Shown here piece after piece: positions 34,795 through 47,495 of a stretch of 64,000 bases of DNA; positions within the stretch are counted from its first letter, which is position 1; the number at the start of each line of letters is the position of its first letter. Below the pieces are notes generated by a model that saw only the letters and a list, made by a program, of their open reading frames with translations, was not told the DNA's origin and searched no databases. Location: contig OY978527.1 in the NCBI GenBank assembly GCA_963854835.1, positions 43,040,040 through 43,104,039 on the forward strand, written 5' to 3'. The position numbers were made by a program, and so were the translations under genes. The stretch is from Megamerina dolium (taxonomy: Eukaryota; Arthropoda; Insecta; Diptera; Megamerinidae).

Positions 34795-37330
34795 TGTTTC
34801 TGTTTTGTTTGCAAATAAAAACCAACTATTGATTTTATGTATGATCGCTAGTGAAAATTATTATTATTATTATTATTATTAAAGACGGAAAAACACCAAA
34901 GATTCCCTTGTTGAACTTTCTTTTTTTTTTTTTTGGTAACTTAGCCAACTACTTTGACTACTTGCCACTTGCCAGCTTAGGACTAACTCAGTTACTAACT
35001 CGGTTTAATGCAATGAACTCGTATTTAAATCTTTTTCATCTCCTCGGTAGTCACTGCCGTCGCCACCGCCGCCTTATCCAACAACAACAGCAACAATACT
35101 AACGATGCAATGTTATCTCTTTTATCACCCGAAAACAGAAAAAAAAATATTTAAATATATATATGGGTAAGTATGTATATATAGCACATCGTAGAAATAT
35201 AAAAAAGAGACATTTTTATAATTCTCGAGTTATTATACTCCTCATAAAACTCAATTTCTAGAATGAGGTGTATTTTCTGTTACGTTATTCTTCACAACTA
35301 CCAAAAATTTACGTATGAGAAGTTCAAGGAGAGCTTTTTGGCTTATTTGCTACTTGTTGCTGTTGTTGCTGTGCTGTGCTGCTCCTACTATGTATGTACG
35401 TACTACTATTGTTATTGTTGTTGTTTTGGTTATTCAATTATTTTGTGTGTTCTTCTTCTAAAGGCTCTTATGAAAATTCAACTCTTGACATTTGTGTGCT
35501 TTTTTAGCGGCATTTTATAGGTTGTTGTCAATTTTGAATATAAGTTCTCATCATTTAATTTTTTTGAATTTCAAAAACAATAACAATCATTCCAATAACG
35601 TAAGAGCAAAACGTTATGAGCACACGTTTTATTATGAATAATATTATGAGCGGTATAAAATAGATGGCGCGCTATCGTTATAATTAGTAATGTTTATAAT
35701 TTTCACAGCTTCTAAATGTCTACGACTTATTGAGTATGAGCAACATCTAATAACTTGACTTTTACTTAATTACTCAAAATAATTAATATGTATATCTACT
35801 TATAAGAATTAAAAAAATAAAATCTCTTAGATTGCTCTTAAAATTATTGAATATTGATTGACAGAGTGCAAATTGTTCATACTCACACAGTAGGAAGAGT
35901 GTTTGCGAAAATAGAAAATGACAACTCGATCTCATTTTTATTTAGCGACAAACAATATTATGTATTCTATATTAATGGTTAGTGATTCTCGCCCTAGCTC
36001 AACCAGCTCAACATAATTTGTTCAGAAATACAAACCTTGTCCACTGATTGACAACTATTTGGCACTTTCCGAGTCAATAAAAGCGTATGCAAAAATATTG
36101 ATGGCATGTCTCAATCAACTCAACAGACAACAATATTTTTCGTAGAAAAATCACAAATAAAAAAGGAATGTTTATGAAAAAGTTCTATGAACTCTGACCA
36201 TCAGAATTACTTGTTATAAATACATCGTTCAGGGTTGATAATTCCAAATTATCTGATATCAATTCGATAGTTATACTTGTATAATGAAATAATTATCAAA
36301 TACTTCAGTTCGTAATCGAGATAATGTCATATAAATACGTAAGTATATTTATCCATTTCAATTGCATTGCATTTCCACTATGAAGTAGTCTCATTATCAT
36401 ACTTTGTAATCGATTTTGTATTTACTTTCGATAATAACTTACGACCCTCAGTTTTTGTTACGAAATTAAATACTTCTTTTCAGTTGTGCCAGTCATTTTA
36501 GAGATTCTTGATACAAGAATTCACAATTCAAAGAAAAAAACCTGAAGTGATTGTTATTTGTGCTAAATTTTTAGACCATTGTTGATTTTTCTTTAAGGTC
36601 GAAAACATTTACGATATTGATATTCCTCATACATATAACGTACGATCGATATTAACAATAAAAACATACCCGTCTGTTTTCGTCACAATCATATCAACAA
36701 CTCTTCAGTAGTAGTACTACGCTTATCAAAATATACATCTTCGTACATATGTGTGTGTGTGTGTGTGTGTATACTTGATATTATTTACAAATTCACGCAC
36801 GTGGTCGTGCGAGAGTGTCAATCAGAGAGTGAGAAATTTACGTAAGTATGTATTTAAAGTGAAGCACATCTACATACAACTACAAGCAGATGTGAGAGAA
36901 TGCACCAATGTTAAATTGAGTTGAATTTCGATAATTAAAGCCCCATTAACGCTTTTATCTGTCGGTTCGTTATTCATTTATTATATCATTTTATAGAGAG
37001 TATAATTACATGAATGAGTGTGAGTATTTTCAAGCGCCATTAGTATTTCGTTTTGTTGTTGTTCATTTTTGTACTGTGCTCACGCCAAAAAACATGTGCT
37101 ATTCGATATGACGTAGTAATCGTTCATTTTGTTTTTGCAATACGCATATCACAAATTTCGTATTTCATATAATAATATGTAGCGCAGAGGTGTAAAAGTT
37201 CGGCATAGTTTTGAATTTTTGGTATAAAATGTATATAAAAAAAAGGTTAAATCAGGCTTAAAATAGAAATTTATAAGAAATATTGATATCTAAATAGAAT
37301 TAATTTATATTCATTAGAAATACGTATGTA
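34795..37330. other. Large intron / upstream region of transporter A, part 1
   Basis: This lies between the two candidate first exons of transporter A. It shows (ATT)n near 34858-34882, a poly-T run near 34920, CAA/CAG-rich bases near 35075-35095, and a (GT)n run near 36749-36770. No coding exon is supported. If the proximal first exon is real, its promoter should lie within the first few hundred bases right of 34794. Confidence 0.45.
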
Positions 37331-38985
37331 CAGTATTGTGCAAAACTTAAGCAACTGGCATAGTGCTCTCATTGATTTCAAATTTACTAAAAAATAAAAG
37401 CGCTTAGATTGAATGTTTTAATATTTATTTGTTCCTTCATTAAATACATAAAAAACAACAACAACAAAAGTTCGGTATTCTTACGAAATTAACTGTAAAC
37501 AACAAAAAACAAATTATACTCATATTTCATCTGTGCAAAACTTAAGCAACTTTTAATATTTTGTGTAGTATCCCTTATTTTTAATTACTGCAGCACACCT
37601 TTTGGGCATAGAAGCTACTAATTTCGTTAAATATGATTTATTTATATTTTCCCATTCAGTTTTGAGGCCTAAAAATAGTTCGTCTTTATTTTTAAAGCAC
37701 TTTGAGCCCAAGCCTCGTTTTAAAATTGAAAACAAATTTTCAATAGGATTCAAGTCGCGCGATTGTGCCGGCCAATCAAGCACTTGAATCTTATTTGACT
37801 GTAGCCAATCCTTCACAAACTTTGATGTGTGTTTCGGATCATTGTCGTGCTGAAACACCCATCGAAGTGGCATATTCCATTCCGCAAAAGGCAACATTGC
37901 AGTTTCTAAGATGTCCTTATACATAAATCTGTCCATTTTGTGGTCAATCCTATGCAACGGACCAAGTCCACTCCCCGAAAAACACGCCCACACCATGACG
38001 TTCCCTTCTCCATGCTTTACAGTCTTTTTACAGTATCACGGATTGAGGCCTTCACCTTTCGCATGTCGAACTCTTATTATTCCGTCTGAATTAAATAAAT
38101 TTATTTTAACTTCATCACTGAACAGTACGCCAAACCACTTTTTTATGGACCAGCCCACGTACTTCTTAGCAAATTCAAGTCTGGAAAAAAATATATGTTG
38201 TTGTTTTTGTTTTGAAGGCATTAAACCAAACATACCTTTTTTTTACATGTTTTGGTGTAAGCATTGGTTTCTTTACCGCTTTGTAGCTTTTTAAACCAAC
38301 TTTAATCAAATGCCTTCTTACTGTGCTTGAATCGACATTTAAATTAAGAGTATTTACTATATCTTTTGAAAACATGAACGGTTTTTTTTTAATCAATTTT
38401 TTAATTTGAATAGCTTCCCTATAAGAAATTTTTTGGGGTCTTCCTCCTGAATTTCGATCTGTAACGCTACCAGTTTTTTCAAATAATCGTATCCATCTTG
38501 ATATTATAGATATGTTGATATTTAATGATTTTGCAATGTCATTCTGTGGTTTTCCTTCCTTAAATAACGATATAACCTTCATCTTAAATTGATGAATATA
38601 ACGGACACGTTGCATTTTGGATTTCAATATGTTTGAAAGAATTGTGTGCTAAGAAAGACTTTTTTGTACTGAGTTAGATCAATGTTAATGCACAAAGCAG
38701 AAAAAACTGCGAAAAAGATCCGTTATTTTCTGAACAAAGAAATATCGAACACCTTTGCACTCCGAGTTGCTTAAGTTTTGCACAGATGAAATATGAGTAT
38801 AATTTGTTTTTTTTTGTTTACAGTTAATTTCGTAAGAATACCGAACTTTTATTGTTGTTGTTTTTTATGTATTTAATGAAGGAACAAATAAATATTAAAA
38901 CATTCAATCTAAGCGCTTTTATTTTTTAGTAAATTTGAAATCAATGAGAGCACTATGCCAGTTGCTTAAGTTTTGCACAATACTG
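37331..38985 (-). mobile_element. Tc1-family (Minos-like) transposon, 1655 bp, young
   Basis: The element has 220-bp terminal inverted repeats (37331-37550 and 38766-38985) that differ at only about two positions, so the insertion is recent. Each inverted repeat carries the motif TGTGCAAAACTTAAGCAAC at both its outer and inner edge, the IR/DR arrangement seen in Minos, Paris, S and Sleeping-Beauty-type elements. The flanking TA (37329-37330 and 38986-38987) is the expected target duplication. One transposase gene lies inside on the minus strand. Confidence 0.95.
37553..38627 (-). pseudogene. DD34E Tc1 transposase with a 55-bp intron and one nonsense codon
   Basis: Exon 1 (38627-38236) encodes two helix-turn-helix units (IHQFKMKVISLFKEGK..., SYREAIQIKKLI...) separated by GRPQK. 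Exon 2 (38180-37553) encodes the catalytic domain: FSDEVKINLF (first Asp), QHDNDPKHTS (second Asp) and SRDLNPIENLF (Glu). There are 34 residues between the second Asp and the Glu. The gap 38235-38181 is GTATGT...TTTTTTCCAG and joining restores frame exactly, like the ~60-bp intron of Minos transposase. Total ~339 residues is normal. A TGA at 38038-38036, between the first and second catalytic Asp, is the only break, so this copy is inactive by a single point change. Confidence 0.9.
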
Positions 38986-41586
38986 TATATAGTCAGAGTT
39001 AAGATCCACTTTAAGCCAGAATCGACATAATTCCCATAATCTTTCAAAAGCAGATTCTAACATTAAGGTGATATTAATTTTGACTATAACTACAGACCTA
39101 AATGTTTAATCGAAATGAACATGCAACGATTACTGTGAAAATGCAGTCAGTTTTTTAAATCAAAGGGAAAAACTGGTTAAAAAATTCTTTAATTATGTAA
39201 AACAAAGAATTTTGAACTTTCATTAAAGTGTTGTTAATTAAAAAATGTAAGAGATATCGATATATTTGACTAAATTTTGGTTTTTCTTTCTGTTTGTACA
39301 TCACAAACACTTTAGAAATGTCAAAACGATGTAATTCTAACTTCAAAATACATACAGCTATGGAAAATTCTACAAAAATATATTATAATAGTCAAAGTGT
39401 CACGACTTAAACGGTGAAACTTTCACATTTGCAACCATTTTGAAAAGGCGTATAAAAAAATTCAAACGCAAATTAAAAGATAATAAAAGGATAATGCTCA
39501 AGGAGAATGCTTATTTACCACAAGCAGAAAAAAAAAAACACACGCAGGCCCAATTTTTTCTCTAAATGTAAACCCTTTTTTTACGTTTTGAAAAAATACT
39601 TCAAATTTAATTTGGTAAAATGCCGCGGATAAATTATTTTTTCAAAACAAATATTGGATACACATAATGAACAGAAAAGGGTATGTTTATCATAAAAACT
39701 CAATATGATGAAGTAAAATTTTGTTTGAAATTAGAAAATAAAGTAAAACAAATAATAAGCAAAAATTACTCTATGTCAAGGTTTGGTCAAAAAGACAAGT
39801 ATGGATGTATCAATAGAGCAACGAGAGAAGGGGTCAAATAACTTAAAGATCTATAAAAAGCAAAAATATCAAAAAAGAAAAAAGACCGAAAATAAAAATG
39901 TATTGCGGGCTCAAAATCGTTACGGTAATCTCAATTTTATACTCAAAGTAAAGGTTGACCTATAGACAACTCAGTAATGTGATAATGTGAATTATTTGTA
40001 TAAAAAGTGCTTATTTGGCTGGCTATTTGTTTCTGCGAATTAAAATTGGCAACTTTTCTTCTTTGCAGAATGCATTATAATTGCAGAAGTTTACAAAAAG
40101 GTCCCCACATTTCGCCAAGTCTATTATAAAACGTCTCAATATAAATGACGCCTTATTAGAAAGTATGAAAGCTCACAAAATAAATAAATAAAGAAAGCAA
40201 TAGCGAAAATAAATTTAATAAAAGTGGGCAAACAATAAACAAACTTGAAATAATTTTCAAAAAAATTGGCAAAAAGCAACATAAAAAACAATTTGGCTGA
40301 CTGGGTTTTATTAATTTTTCATTGAAATACTTAACCTTTAAATAGTATAAAAAGAGTGTGAAGAAAACTAAAATTTATGAAAAATTACACAATTGAAGCT
40401 ATGGCACGAAGCAAGTTTACATTGTTTTTTTTTTTTTTGGTACACCCTTTAATTATCAAATGCCATTTTTGAAATGAAATGTATGTTACCGTAATCGGAT
40501 AATCGGATTGTATGTAATTAATCATTTATTACGAGTGTCATTTGAAATTTTTAAGGAACTGGTTAACTGATAAAATTTATTAACAACAAGAAAATAAGCA
40601 AAAAAAAAAGAAACATTTTTATACACGAGTGATTATATAAATACATGTGTATATTTAATTTATATTTAATTTAATGTATTTAAATTATACACATGGGTTT
40701 GTTTAAAAATAACTTTACATGGATACATCTTCTTGACTTTATTTTTGTTTGTTGCCTCTCTTTCCGGTTTAAGTACATTACAATTACGTAGTACCATATT
40801 GGGAATTCATTTCTTTTATACATAAGTATTTACGTACAAACGCGCATACACTTGCCACGTCCCCAAAACAATTTTTTTTTTTCAACAAAAAACCAAAAAT
40901 ATAAAAGACAATAAGTGAGATCATGGCTATTTTTAGCAATGTCCAACTATATACACATGTGTACATTTATACATATAATATATAGGTACATGTGTATGCA
41001 TGTATGTATGCATACATAACAGAGTATGATAAAAGTAGGTCACGTGCTACTTATACGGTTGTTAACTTCATTTGTTTAGAAACCATTTATTATCAATAAT
41101 ACAAGTATTTATAATTTGCATACGTATATTGAAAAATTGCGGAGTACAATGATTTATTCACGCTTAAGTTATAAAAATTAATTTTACCATTCACGTATTT
41201 AGAAACGCTAATTTATAATGTTATAGGTAGGTACATAAAAATACATGCATATGTACATTTACATATACGTATGTGAATGACTTTAGATAAAAATTTATGT
41301 TTTTACACCCACATTTAATGAAATTTATTAATGGCAATACAAAAAATAAACGAAACGACATGTAAACATTGATTATTAATTATTTTCTCTATTTATTTGG
41401 TGTATGTTATCAAAATTTGCATTTCTTTTAATTAATTTCCATTGAAAAATACACCCCATTACAAAATTGTAAATTCGCTATTCATCATATTTCATCAACA
41501 TCATTTCCTAAGATACCTGACAAGTGGGATATTTTGATTTCGGACTACACCTACTACACTTGATTTCGGATACACCGTCTCTGTGT
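38986..41586. other. Large intron of transporter A, part 2
   Basis: AT-rich sequence with no recognisable exon. It holds A-rich runs (39525-39540), a T-run near 40430 and microsatellite-like TATGTATG near 41000. Nothing else is supported. Confidence 0.4.
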
Positions 41587-42125
41587 AGCATTTTTTGTAA
41601 ATTTTAAATCTGATGCTTTATTAGTCAATCGAAATTAAATTTTTTCAGCAACGAAGCAAATGTCTATAAATGGCACCTTAAGGAGAACGTGGAAAATATC
41701 AGAGTAACGGAAACTGAATGCTGTGGAGCCATTTTATTTATTCGAATCAGGTTTATCGTGTCACATTGAAAATGAAATATATTTGAATTTTGAAGTACAA
41801 CATCTAAAATTGATATTTCAAAGTCATGGTTTTGTTCAAATTGGCTAATATGTCACTATAAAACTATATTTTCTAGTTAAGGTTAAACATTTTATATTTA
41901 AAATTAAATTTTCCCTTGGGAATGATTCAAACTCCTTTGATGCAGATCCAGAAAGAACTTTGCATTAAAATGGTGAAATATAATTATCTGAGCACTATGA
42001 AAAAATGTAAAATTAATGCTTTATAAGAAAATTAACACTCAAATCGAGTTATCAGCCATATATATAATACATATATTATATGTACATACACACAGGGTGG
42101 ACAATTTAGTTTTTTTAAAATCATA
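41587..42125 (+). repeat. Duplicated segment, copy 1
   Basis: It shares long similarity with 42283-42705, including ATTAGTCAATCGAAATTAA, ATGGCACCTTAAGGAGAACG, ATCCAGAAAGAA and TATAAGAAAATTAAC. It ends in CAGGGTGGACAATTTAGT. Copy 1 is ~120 bp longer because copy 2 has lost an internal segment. The terminal CAGGGTGGAC suggests the unit is part of a mariner/Tc1-type element. Confidence 0.75.
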
Positions 42126-42193
42126 TGTTATTTTTTGTAGCGACACCTCTTTCCCTCTGGAAATCTCGGCTGAACGAAATGAATCGTTCGTTA

Positions 42194-42280
42194 TAGCCTA
42201 GACAGACGGCAGCCTTAATCCGGATTAACAGCACACTTAATCCGAATAACGTATTAACCTGACAGACATTGTCACTTTGT
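42194..42280 (+). mobile_element. Truncated terminus of the 527-bp MITE family
   Basis: TAGCCTAGACAGACGGCAGC followed by TTAATCCGGATTAACAGC, CACTTAATCCGAAT and TATTAACCTGACAG matches the right end of the 1404-1930 element (reverse-complemented) for ~80 bp, then stops. The preceding bases are TTA, again TWA. Confidence 0.75.
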
Positions 42281-42282
42281 TG

Positions 42283-42705
42283 CATTTTTTGTAAATTATA
42301 AATCTGATGTTTTATTAGTCAATCGAAATTAAGAATTTTCAGCAACGAAGCGAACATCTATAAATGGCACCTTAAGGAGAACGTAGAAATTATCAGAGCA
42401 GCGGCAACTGAAGGCTGTGGACACATTTTACTCATTCGAATCAGGTTTATCAATGTGACACTTATACCCATAATGAAAAATATTTGAAATTTTGAAGTAT
42501 AAACTCCTTAGATGAAGATCCAGAAAGAATTTCGAATTAAAATAGTGAAGTATTATTTTCTAAGCACTATGAAAAAAGGTATAATTAATGCTCTATAAGA
42601 AAATTAACGTTTGAATCGAGCAATCAGCCATATATATATAATACATTGTTATATATACATACATACAGGGTGGACAAATTAGTGTTTTTTTAATAATATA
42701 TTGTT
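42283..42705 (+). repeat. Duplicated segment, copy 2
   Basis: This is the second copy of the 41587-42125 unit, ~80 percent similar by eye, ending in CAGGGTGGACAAATTAGTG. It directly abuts the transposase relic at 42735, so the CAGGGTGGAC motif may be that relic's left terminal repeat. Confidence 0.7.
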
Positions 42706-42734
42706 AATGCACTAAATTTACTTCCAAAGTCAAT

Positions 42735-43095
42735 GTTGTGTGCAGCCAAAACAATGCGTTTATTGAAAAGAAGTTTCCTTCATCTTTTCTGATACAACTG
42801 TCATCCTCAGAGAGTGACAGTTTGGTGCGGATTTTGGATTCATTAACGACTCAGACTCTTAAATCGAATATCGAGCAAGCCATTCGTGAGATAAGAGCCA
42901 GAAACCGTCACCAAGGTCTTGGAAAATGGGTTGACACCATGCGAGGCTAGCTGAGGCGGCAACATGAATGAAGTTGTGTTCTATAAATAATGGGAATGTT
43001 TGCTTTTTTGAATAGACCAATAAAATAACAGAAAAAGTAATTTTTGCAAATTTTTTGAATAAGAAAAAAAAAACTTGTATATGAACCACCCTTTA
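42735..43095 (+). pseudogene. C-terminal remnant of a mariner/Tc1-type transposase
   Basis: The plus-strand translation contains QAIREIRARNRHQ, GKWVDTMRG, a stop, then LRRQHE, matching the usual transposase ending (IREI...W..R...C...GGHLNE) with decay. The right edge ATGAACCACCCTTTAC is a near inverse of the CAGGGTGG left edge at 42666, so this is a short internally deleted element of ~430 bp. Confidence 0.55.
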
Positions 43096-45829
43096 CAACT
43101 ACATACAATGGAAAGTAGTAAACTTGCAACGAGTCACAAATGCTATCTTTTGATAAAGGTATTAGATTAGATTTTGCATAAGTTCATATGGATAGGACTC
43201 AATTTGTTTCTAATGATAGAGCATCTAACTTAAATTTACACAATGAATTCAATTGATTTAACCGTGATCTGCGAATATCAACGAGATATTGGCGTAATAA
43301 TCCGTATCCAAAGGATCCATGATGGCCTGGAGAGCTTTCTCATACAAAACATTATACTTGAAATGAACACGAAAAAGAGCAATGTTATATTGGATGATGT
43401 TCGCATTAATGATTTGAAAGGAAATTCTTTTACTTTTCCATGGGATAATGACAGTATTGATGTTTTAAATAAATGACGCCTAGCTTGATTCCAATTGAAA
43501 TTTTATTTTATGACAAATTTACAAGAGCTGCGTATGCAATATGTATTTAATAATTGAATGGCTGAAAACCTTAAAATTACAAGCACCATTGAGTATGAAA
43601 ATTAACACTTTTCCAAAAAATATGTTCACTCACTCCTACTATCATTTTCCACACAATTAACCTAAACAATTATGTCAAATTGTTTGCTTAAATTGATATT
43701 TAATAAAAATTTGTTATATCATTATCATAATTTTTATGACCTCATCAAAATTGACGTTCATTTAAATATTCAGTTAATTTATTTTGTGAAAGAATATATG
43801 AAACAACCTCATAACTTAGATATTTCTAGTACTTTTTTTTTCATAGAAATGTGTATAGTCAAACATACTTGGAGTGTTAATTAAATAAATGAACATTTTT
43901 ATACGATATCTTCTCTTATACCGTATACTTTTTGTCTCGAAATTTTGTATATACGGCAAAGTGATAATTGTATTTTTTTTTATAATTTAAATAAGGTCGT
44001 TGTTTTATGGATACTCTTTTCTGTCTACCTGTCTGTCTACCTAAAATAATGCAATCATATTTATTTATTTATTACCACTTATATAAAATCAAATTATTTG
44101 TTATACAATGAAAGCAATATAATTGTTGTTAATTATGGAAAAACAACAATAAAGTTCGCAAAATAAATACAATAATTAATTTCTTCCAGCCATACCTAGA
44201 ATCAGTTAGAAGAAGTTGGCTGTGAGAGGTAGAGTTGTTCATTCTAAACATGTTTTAAAATATTTTTATTTTCTATCATATTTTATAGAGTTTTATATAA
44301 AGGAAATGGCAAACTTTTGCATTTTTCCTTTGTTATAAAATTTCGTTAGAATCCAGTTAGCTGAGGTGACTGCTTCAAATAACTACAATCAATTGCTTAC
44401 CTTAATTGATTAAAAATTAATATTGATCAATAAGTATTAATTTTTATTTGTATGCAAATATTGAGTGTGAGAAATATGAATAAAATACAATTCATAGAGC
44501 CATTTGGTAAAGCGTTCACTGTTATATGACACTCCGAATGAAGGTTTTGTAACTTAGATTCTTCCAAGAAAATTTATTCTTCCATTCAGTTGGTGGATAT
44601 GCACGGTGAGGATAATTTTCTTTATATTTGCTTATCGGCAGGACTAAAATATGTACGCAGTGTAAATGAGTAATAGGCAGTTGTTCCTGAGGAATTCATA
44701 ATAGATGAGCTAATGTAACTGATTATCACTTTGTAAAAATGAAAGTTTAATTTTAGTTTATCGCGGATTAGAGTTGGAGTCAGAGGTAAGAGGTGGAAAG
44801 CATAGACCCTAGGCACTCAGTCAACAGACTATTTAGCCAATGACATAAACCGCAAGTGAGTAAAACATAGAAGAATATAATATTATGCTATTATATCTCG
44901 AAATTCTTAGTTTTTTTGATGAATTCAAGAAATTCGGTTAGAGAAAGTGCTTTTAATTTCCGAGCAATTACAATAATGTTCATAGCATCACCACTCAACC
45001 AAAACTTATTCTCGCAAAAGCTGGAAGAGAAAATGCTCCATACTGTCCACATTTATGAGGCAATATTGCTAAACATCCACCTGTGTGGCACCTATTTGTA
45101 GGAAAAATTTATCCAGTCTCCTTTCAGGTCATTTCACAAAACTTCTCATCAATCTGCTGTCATGAATTAAGCCGCATACCTAATTTAATAGATGGAATGC
45201 ACAAAGTGTAAAGTTAAAAGCTGGCCTATCCTTTGGAATATTATATTACTATTATGCTATCATTGATATAAAAATCTACATTAAAATGTAGGCGTAGCTA
45301 GCGAAATTCTTTCTTCTTATATTGATTATGGACCTTGATCTGGAATATATATATGCGTTTCTATATCTTTGATGTTCTTTTCACGTGATTACAAACATCT
45401 GATTAGAATGAATATACACATTGCACTTGTATGCAGAGTTTAAATAACATATGTGTGCAATAATTTATAAACACACTCTTAGGAAATACAATATAATCAC
45501 AAATAATGTGGCGCTGCTGCATGCACGATCGTCTGTATTTATTATTATTCAGAGGTCTGTATGTAAATATTCGTACTGTCACTGATAAGTAAAAATAATA
45601 ACTTGTTGTTGTTTTCCGATAATTTGTCTCTAAACGAGAGTTCAACGAAATTGTTGACATATTTTGTGATGTATTTATTTAAAAATTCCTGACCGAATTA
45701 ATGAGAATCACTTGTGATTTTTCCAACGTAGTTTAAAAGTAATTACATATAAATATATAGCTATAATGATACATATTATTACACTATGCACAATATGTAA
45801 AATTATTAAAATAATTATGAAGTACTTAC
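43096..45829. other. Large intron of transporter A, part 3
   Basis: An open frame at 43243-43476 (77 codons, start to stop) has balanced amino-acid composition and lies alone. I cannot assign it. Otherwise AT-rich with no exon signal. Confidence 0.4.
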
Positions 45830-45887
45830 ATTTTTCATCAGCACCATCCGCCGTTTTTTTCAATTCTTTTAAATTGTAATCACTCAT
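45830..45887 (-). CDS. Candidate distal first exon of transporter A
   Basis: ATG at 45887 opens 19 codons (MSDYNLKELKKTADGADEK) plus one base, followed by a perfect GTAAGT donor. The phase is exactly what the acceptor at 33890 needs, and the hydrophilic N-terminus suits an SV2-like protein. Splicing would skip 12 kb, including the Tc1 element and the proximal first exon. The exon could instead belong to an unseen gene, but none is present on this strand. Confidence 0.65.
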
Positions 45888-47246
45888 AGCTATTTGAGAC
45901 TAGTTTTGTATATTTTGAAATTGACTTTTTGTAATTTAATTGATTTTTATATAATTTGAATATATATATTATAGATATATAATACTCGTACAAATGACAT
46001 ATGTATGTATGTATGTGCGTATATAAGTTAATAAATATATTTGTTGGTTTTTTTTTTTGTTCAATTTACATTTTTTCGTTCAAGCACAAACCATATTTTT
46101 AATGTTTTTTCCTTTAATTATTTTCGTTGTTCAATTATCACAATATAACAATAGCAACCCCAATACCAAAGCCAACAGTAGCAGCAGTAGCAGCAGTAAC
46201 ACCAACACCAACAACAACAGAATTATTATTCAAATTAAGAATTTCATTATTTTTCACTTGTATGCAGTGTGAAAAATTTAACAATATTTATATATGTATA
46301 TGTAGGTATGTATAATAAATAAATGATGAAAATGTTTATCGGATTTTGTTTTTTTTTTGTTTTTTTTTAATGATTATTATTTCGCTTGTAAAGCGAAAAA
46401 TATAATGAAAGTGCGTTCTTGAGCACGTTGCGGAAACTACTGCAAAATAATTCGAATACAAATCAGAATATAATCGAAAGCGCAAACAGTCAGGCGGCAA
46501 CCAACAAAATTTGTATCTTACCGCTGGTGCTGACAGTGAAGTTTACTGCGACAGCATTAGCGACCGCATCGTACAATGGTGGTTCGTTCAATTGTAGCAA
46601 GAGCAAATGTATATATAAATACAATAATAGGAAGCGACAGCGAAATGCTGTCAATAACGATGACCACGACAAAGTTGACGACGACGCTGACGTATAATTT
46701 GTGCTGATATATGTGCTTAAGGCTGCACGTTTCTGATGAATTATAAGCAAAATGTATAATACATCGATTCAATGTCGAACTTTGGCAGACATCATCTCCA
46801 CATTTGTCGAGGGTAATATTGAATGTATCAACACAAAACATAATCAACCACCATCGTTGTGGAGTCGTCGTCGTCGTCGTCACCACGGCAACAAAAAAAT
46901 AAAAACACACAGCAGAAGGCAGGCACATCAATACCAACAGCTGATATGAAACCAACAGCAGCGGCGACAATAAATACTACAACAATCTTCAAGCAATATC
47001 ATACATATAGTATGTATACTATATAATATAAAGCAACAAAAGCAAAGTTAAAGATGGCACTGTGGCGCGTGTTGTTTTTATTTGATTTTTTTTCTTGTAT
47101 TTATTATTTATTTCTTTCATTTTTATTGTTTATTCCTTTTGAAAAAAGCAATGTAGGTAATATATCTTTTCACTGGTTTGGTTTGATTTGATATTTACCA
47201 AAGTCAAAGAAATTTTAGTATTTTTATTGTTTCTATATATGTGTAC
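45888..47246. other. Region upstream of the distal first exon; CAG/CAA tract and GC-richer block
   Basis: 46150-46220 is rich in CAA/CAG/ACC triplets. 46380-47060 is distinctly less AT-rich than its surroundings and has open frames on both strands, none with a domain. It lies ~0.5-1.2 kb upstream of the distal exon, so a promoter or 5' UTR role is plausible. Confidence 0.4.
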
Positions 47247-47495
47247 ATTAGAGTGGTTCAGATGGTTGAGATGAAAGTTTAATTGATCAAACCCTCTATA
47301 TTCATATCCTGCGCTTATTATAAAAGTGTATTTTTCAGGTTAGTATTATCTTTTCTGCTTCTAACTTATACTATAATCAATTTTATATTGCATCATAGTT
47401 GAATTTCCACCCACATTTATCATAGAGTGCGATTGAATCACATTGGAACGAAATGAAACACCATGAGATGCTTTTACTTTTTTGAACCGCACTAA
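47247..47495. mobile_element. ~245-bp MITE with short inverted ends
   Basis: The left end is TTAGAGTGGTTCA and the right end, reverse-complemented, is TTAGTGCGGTTCA. Both are next to TA. No coding content. Size and TA flanks fit a Tc1/mariner-type MITE. Confidence 0.5.

Noticed and set aside
46057..46970. Small proteins in the CAA/CAG and GC-richer block
   Set aside because: Frames on both strands overlap, are low complexity and have no supporting splice or homology signal.
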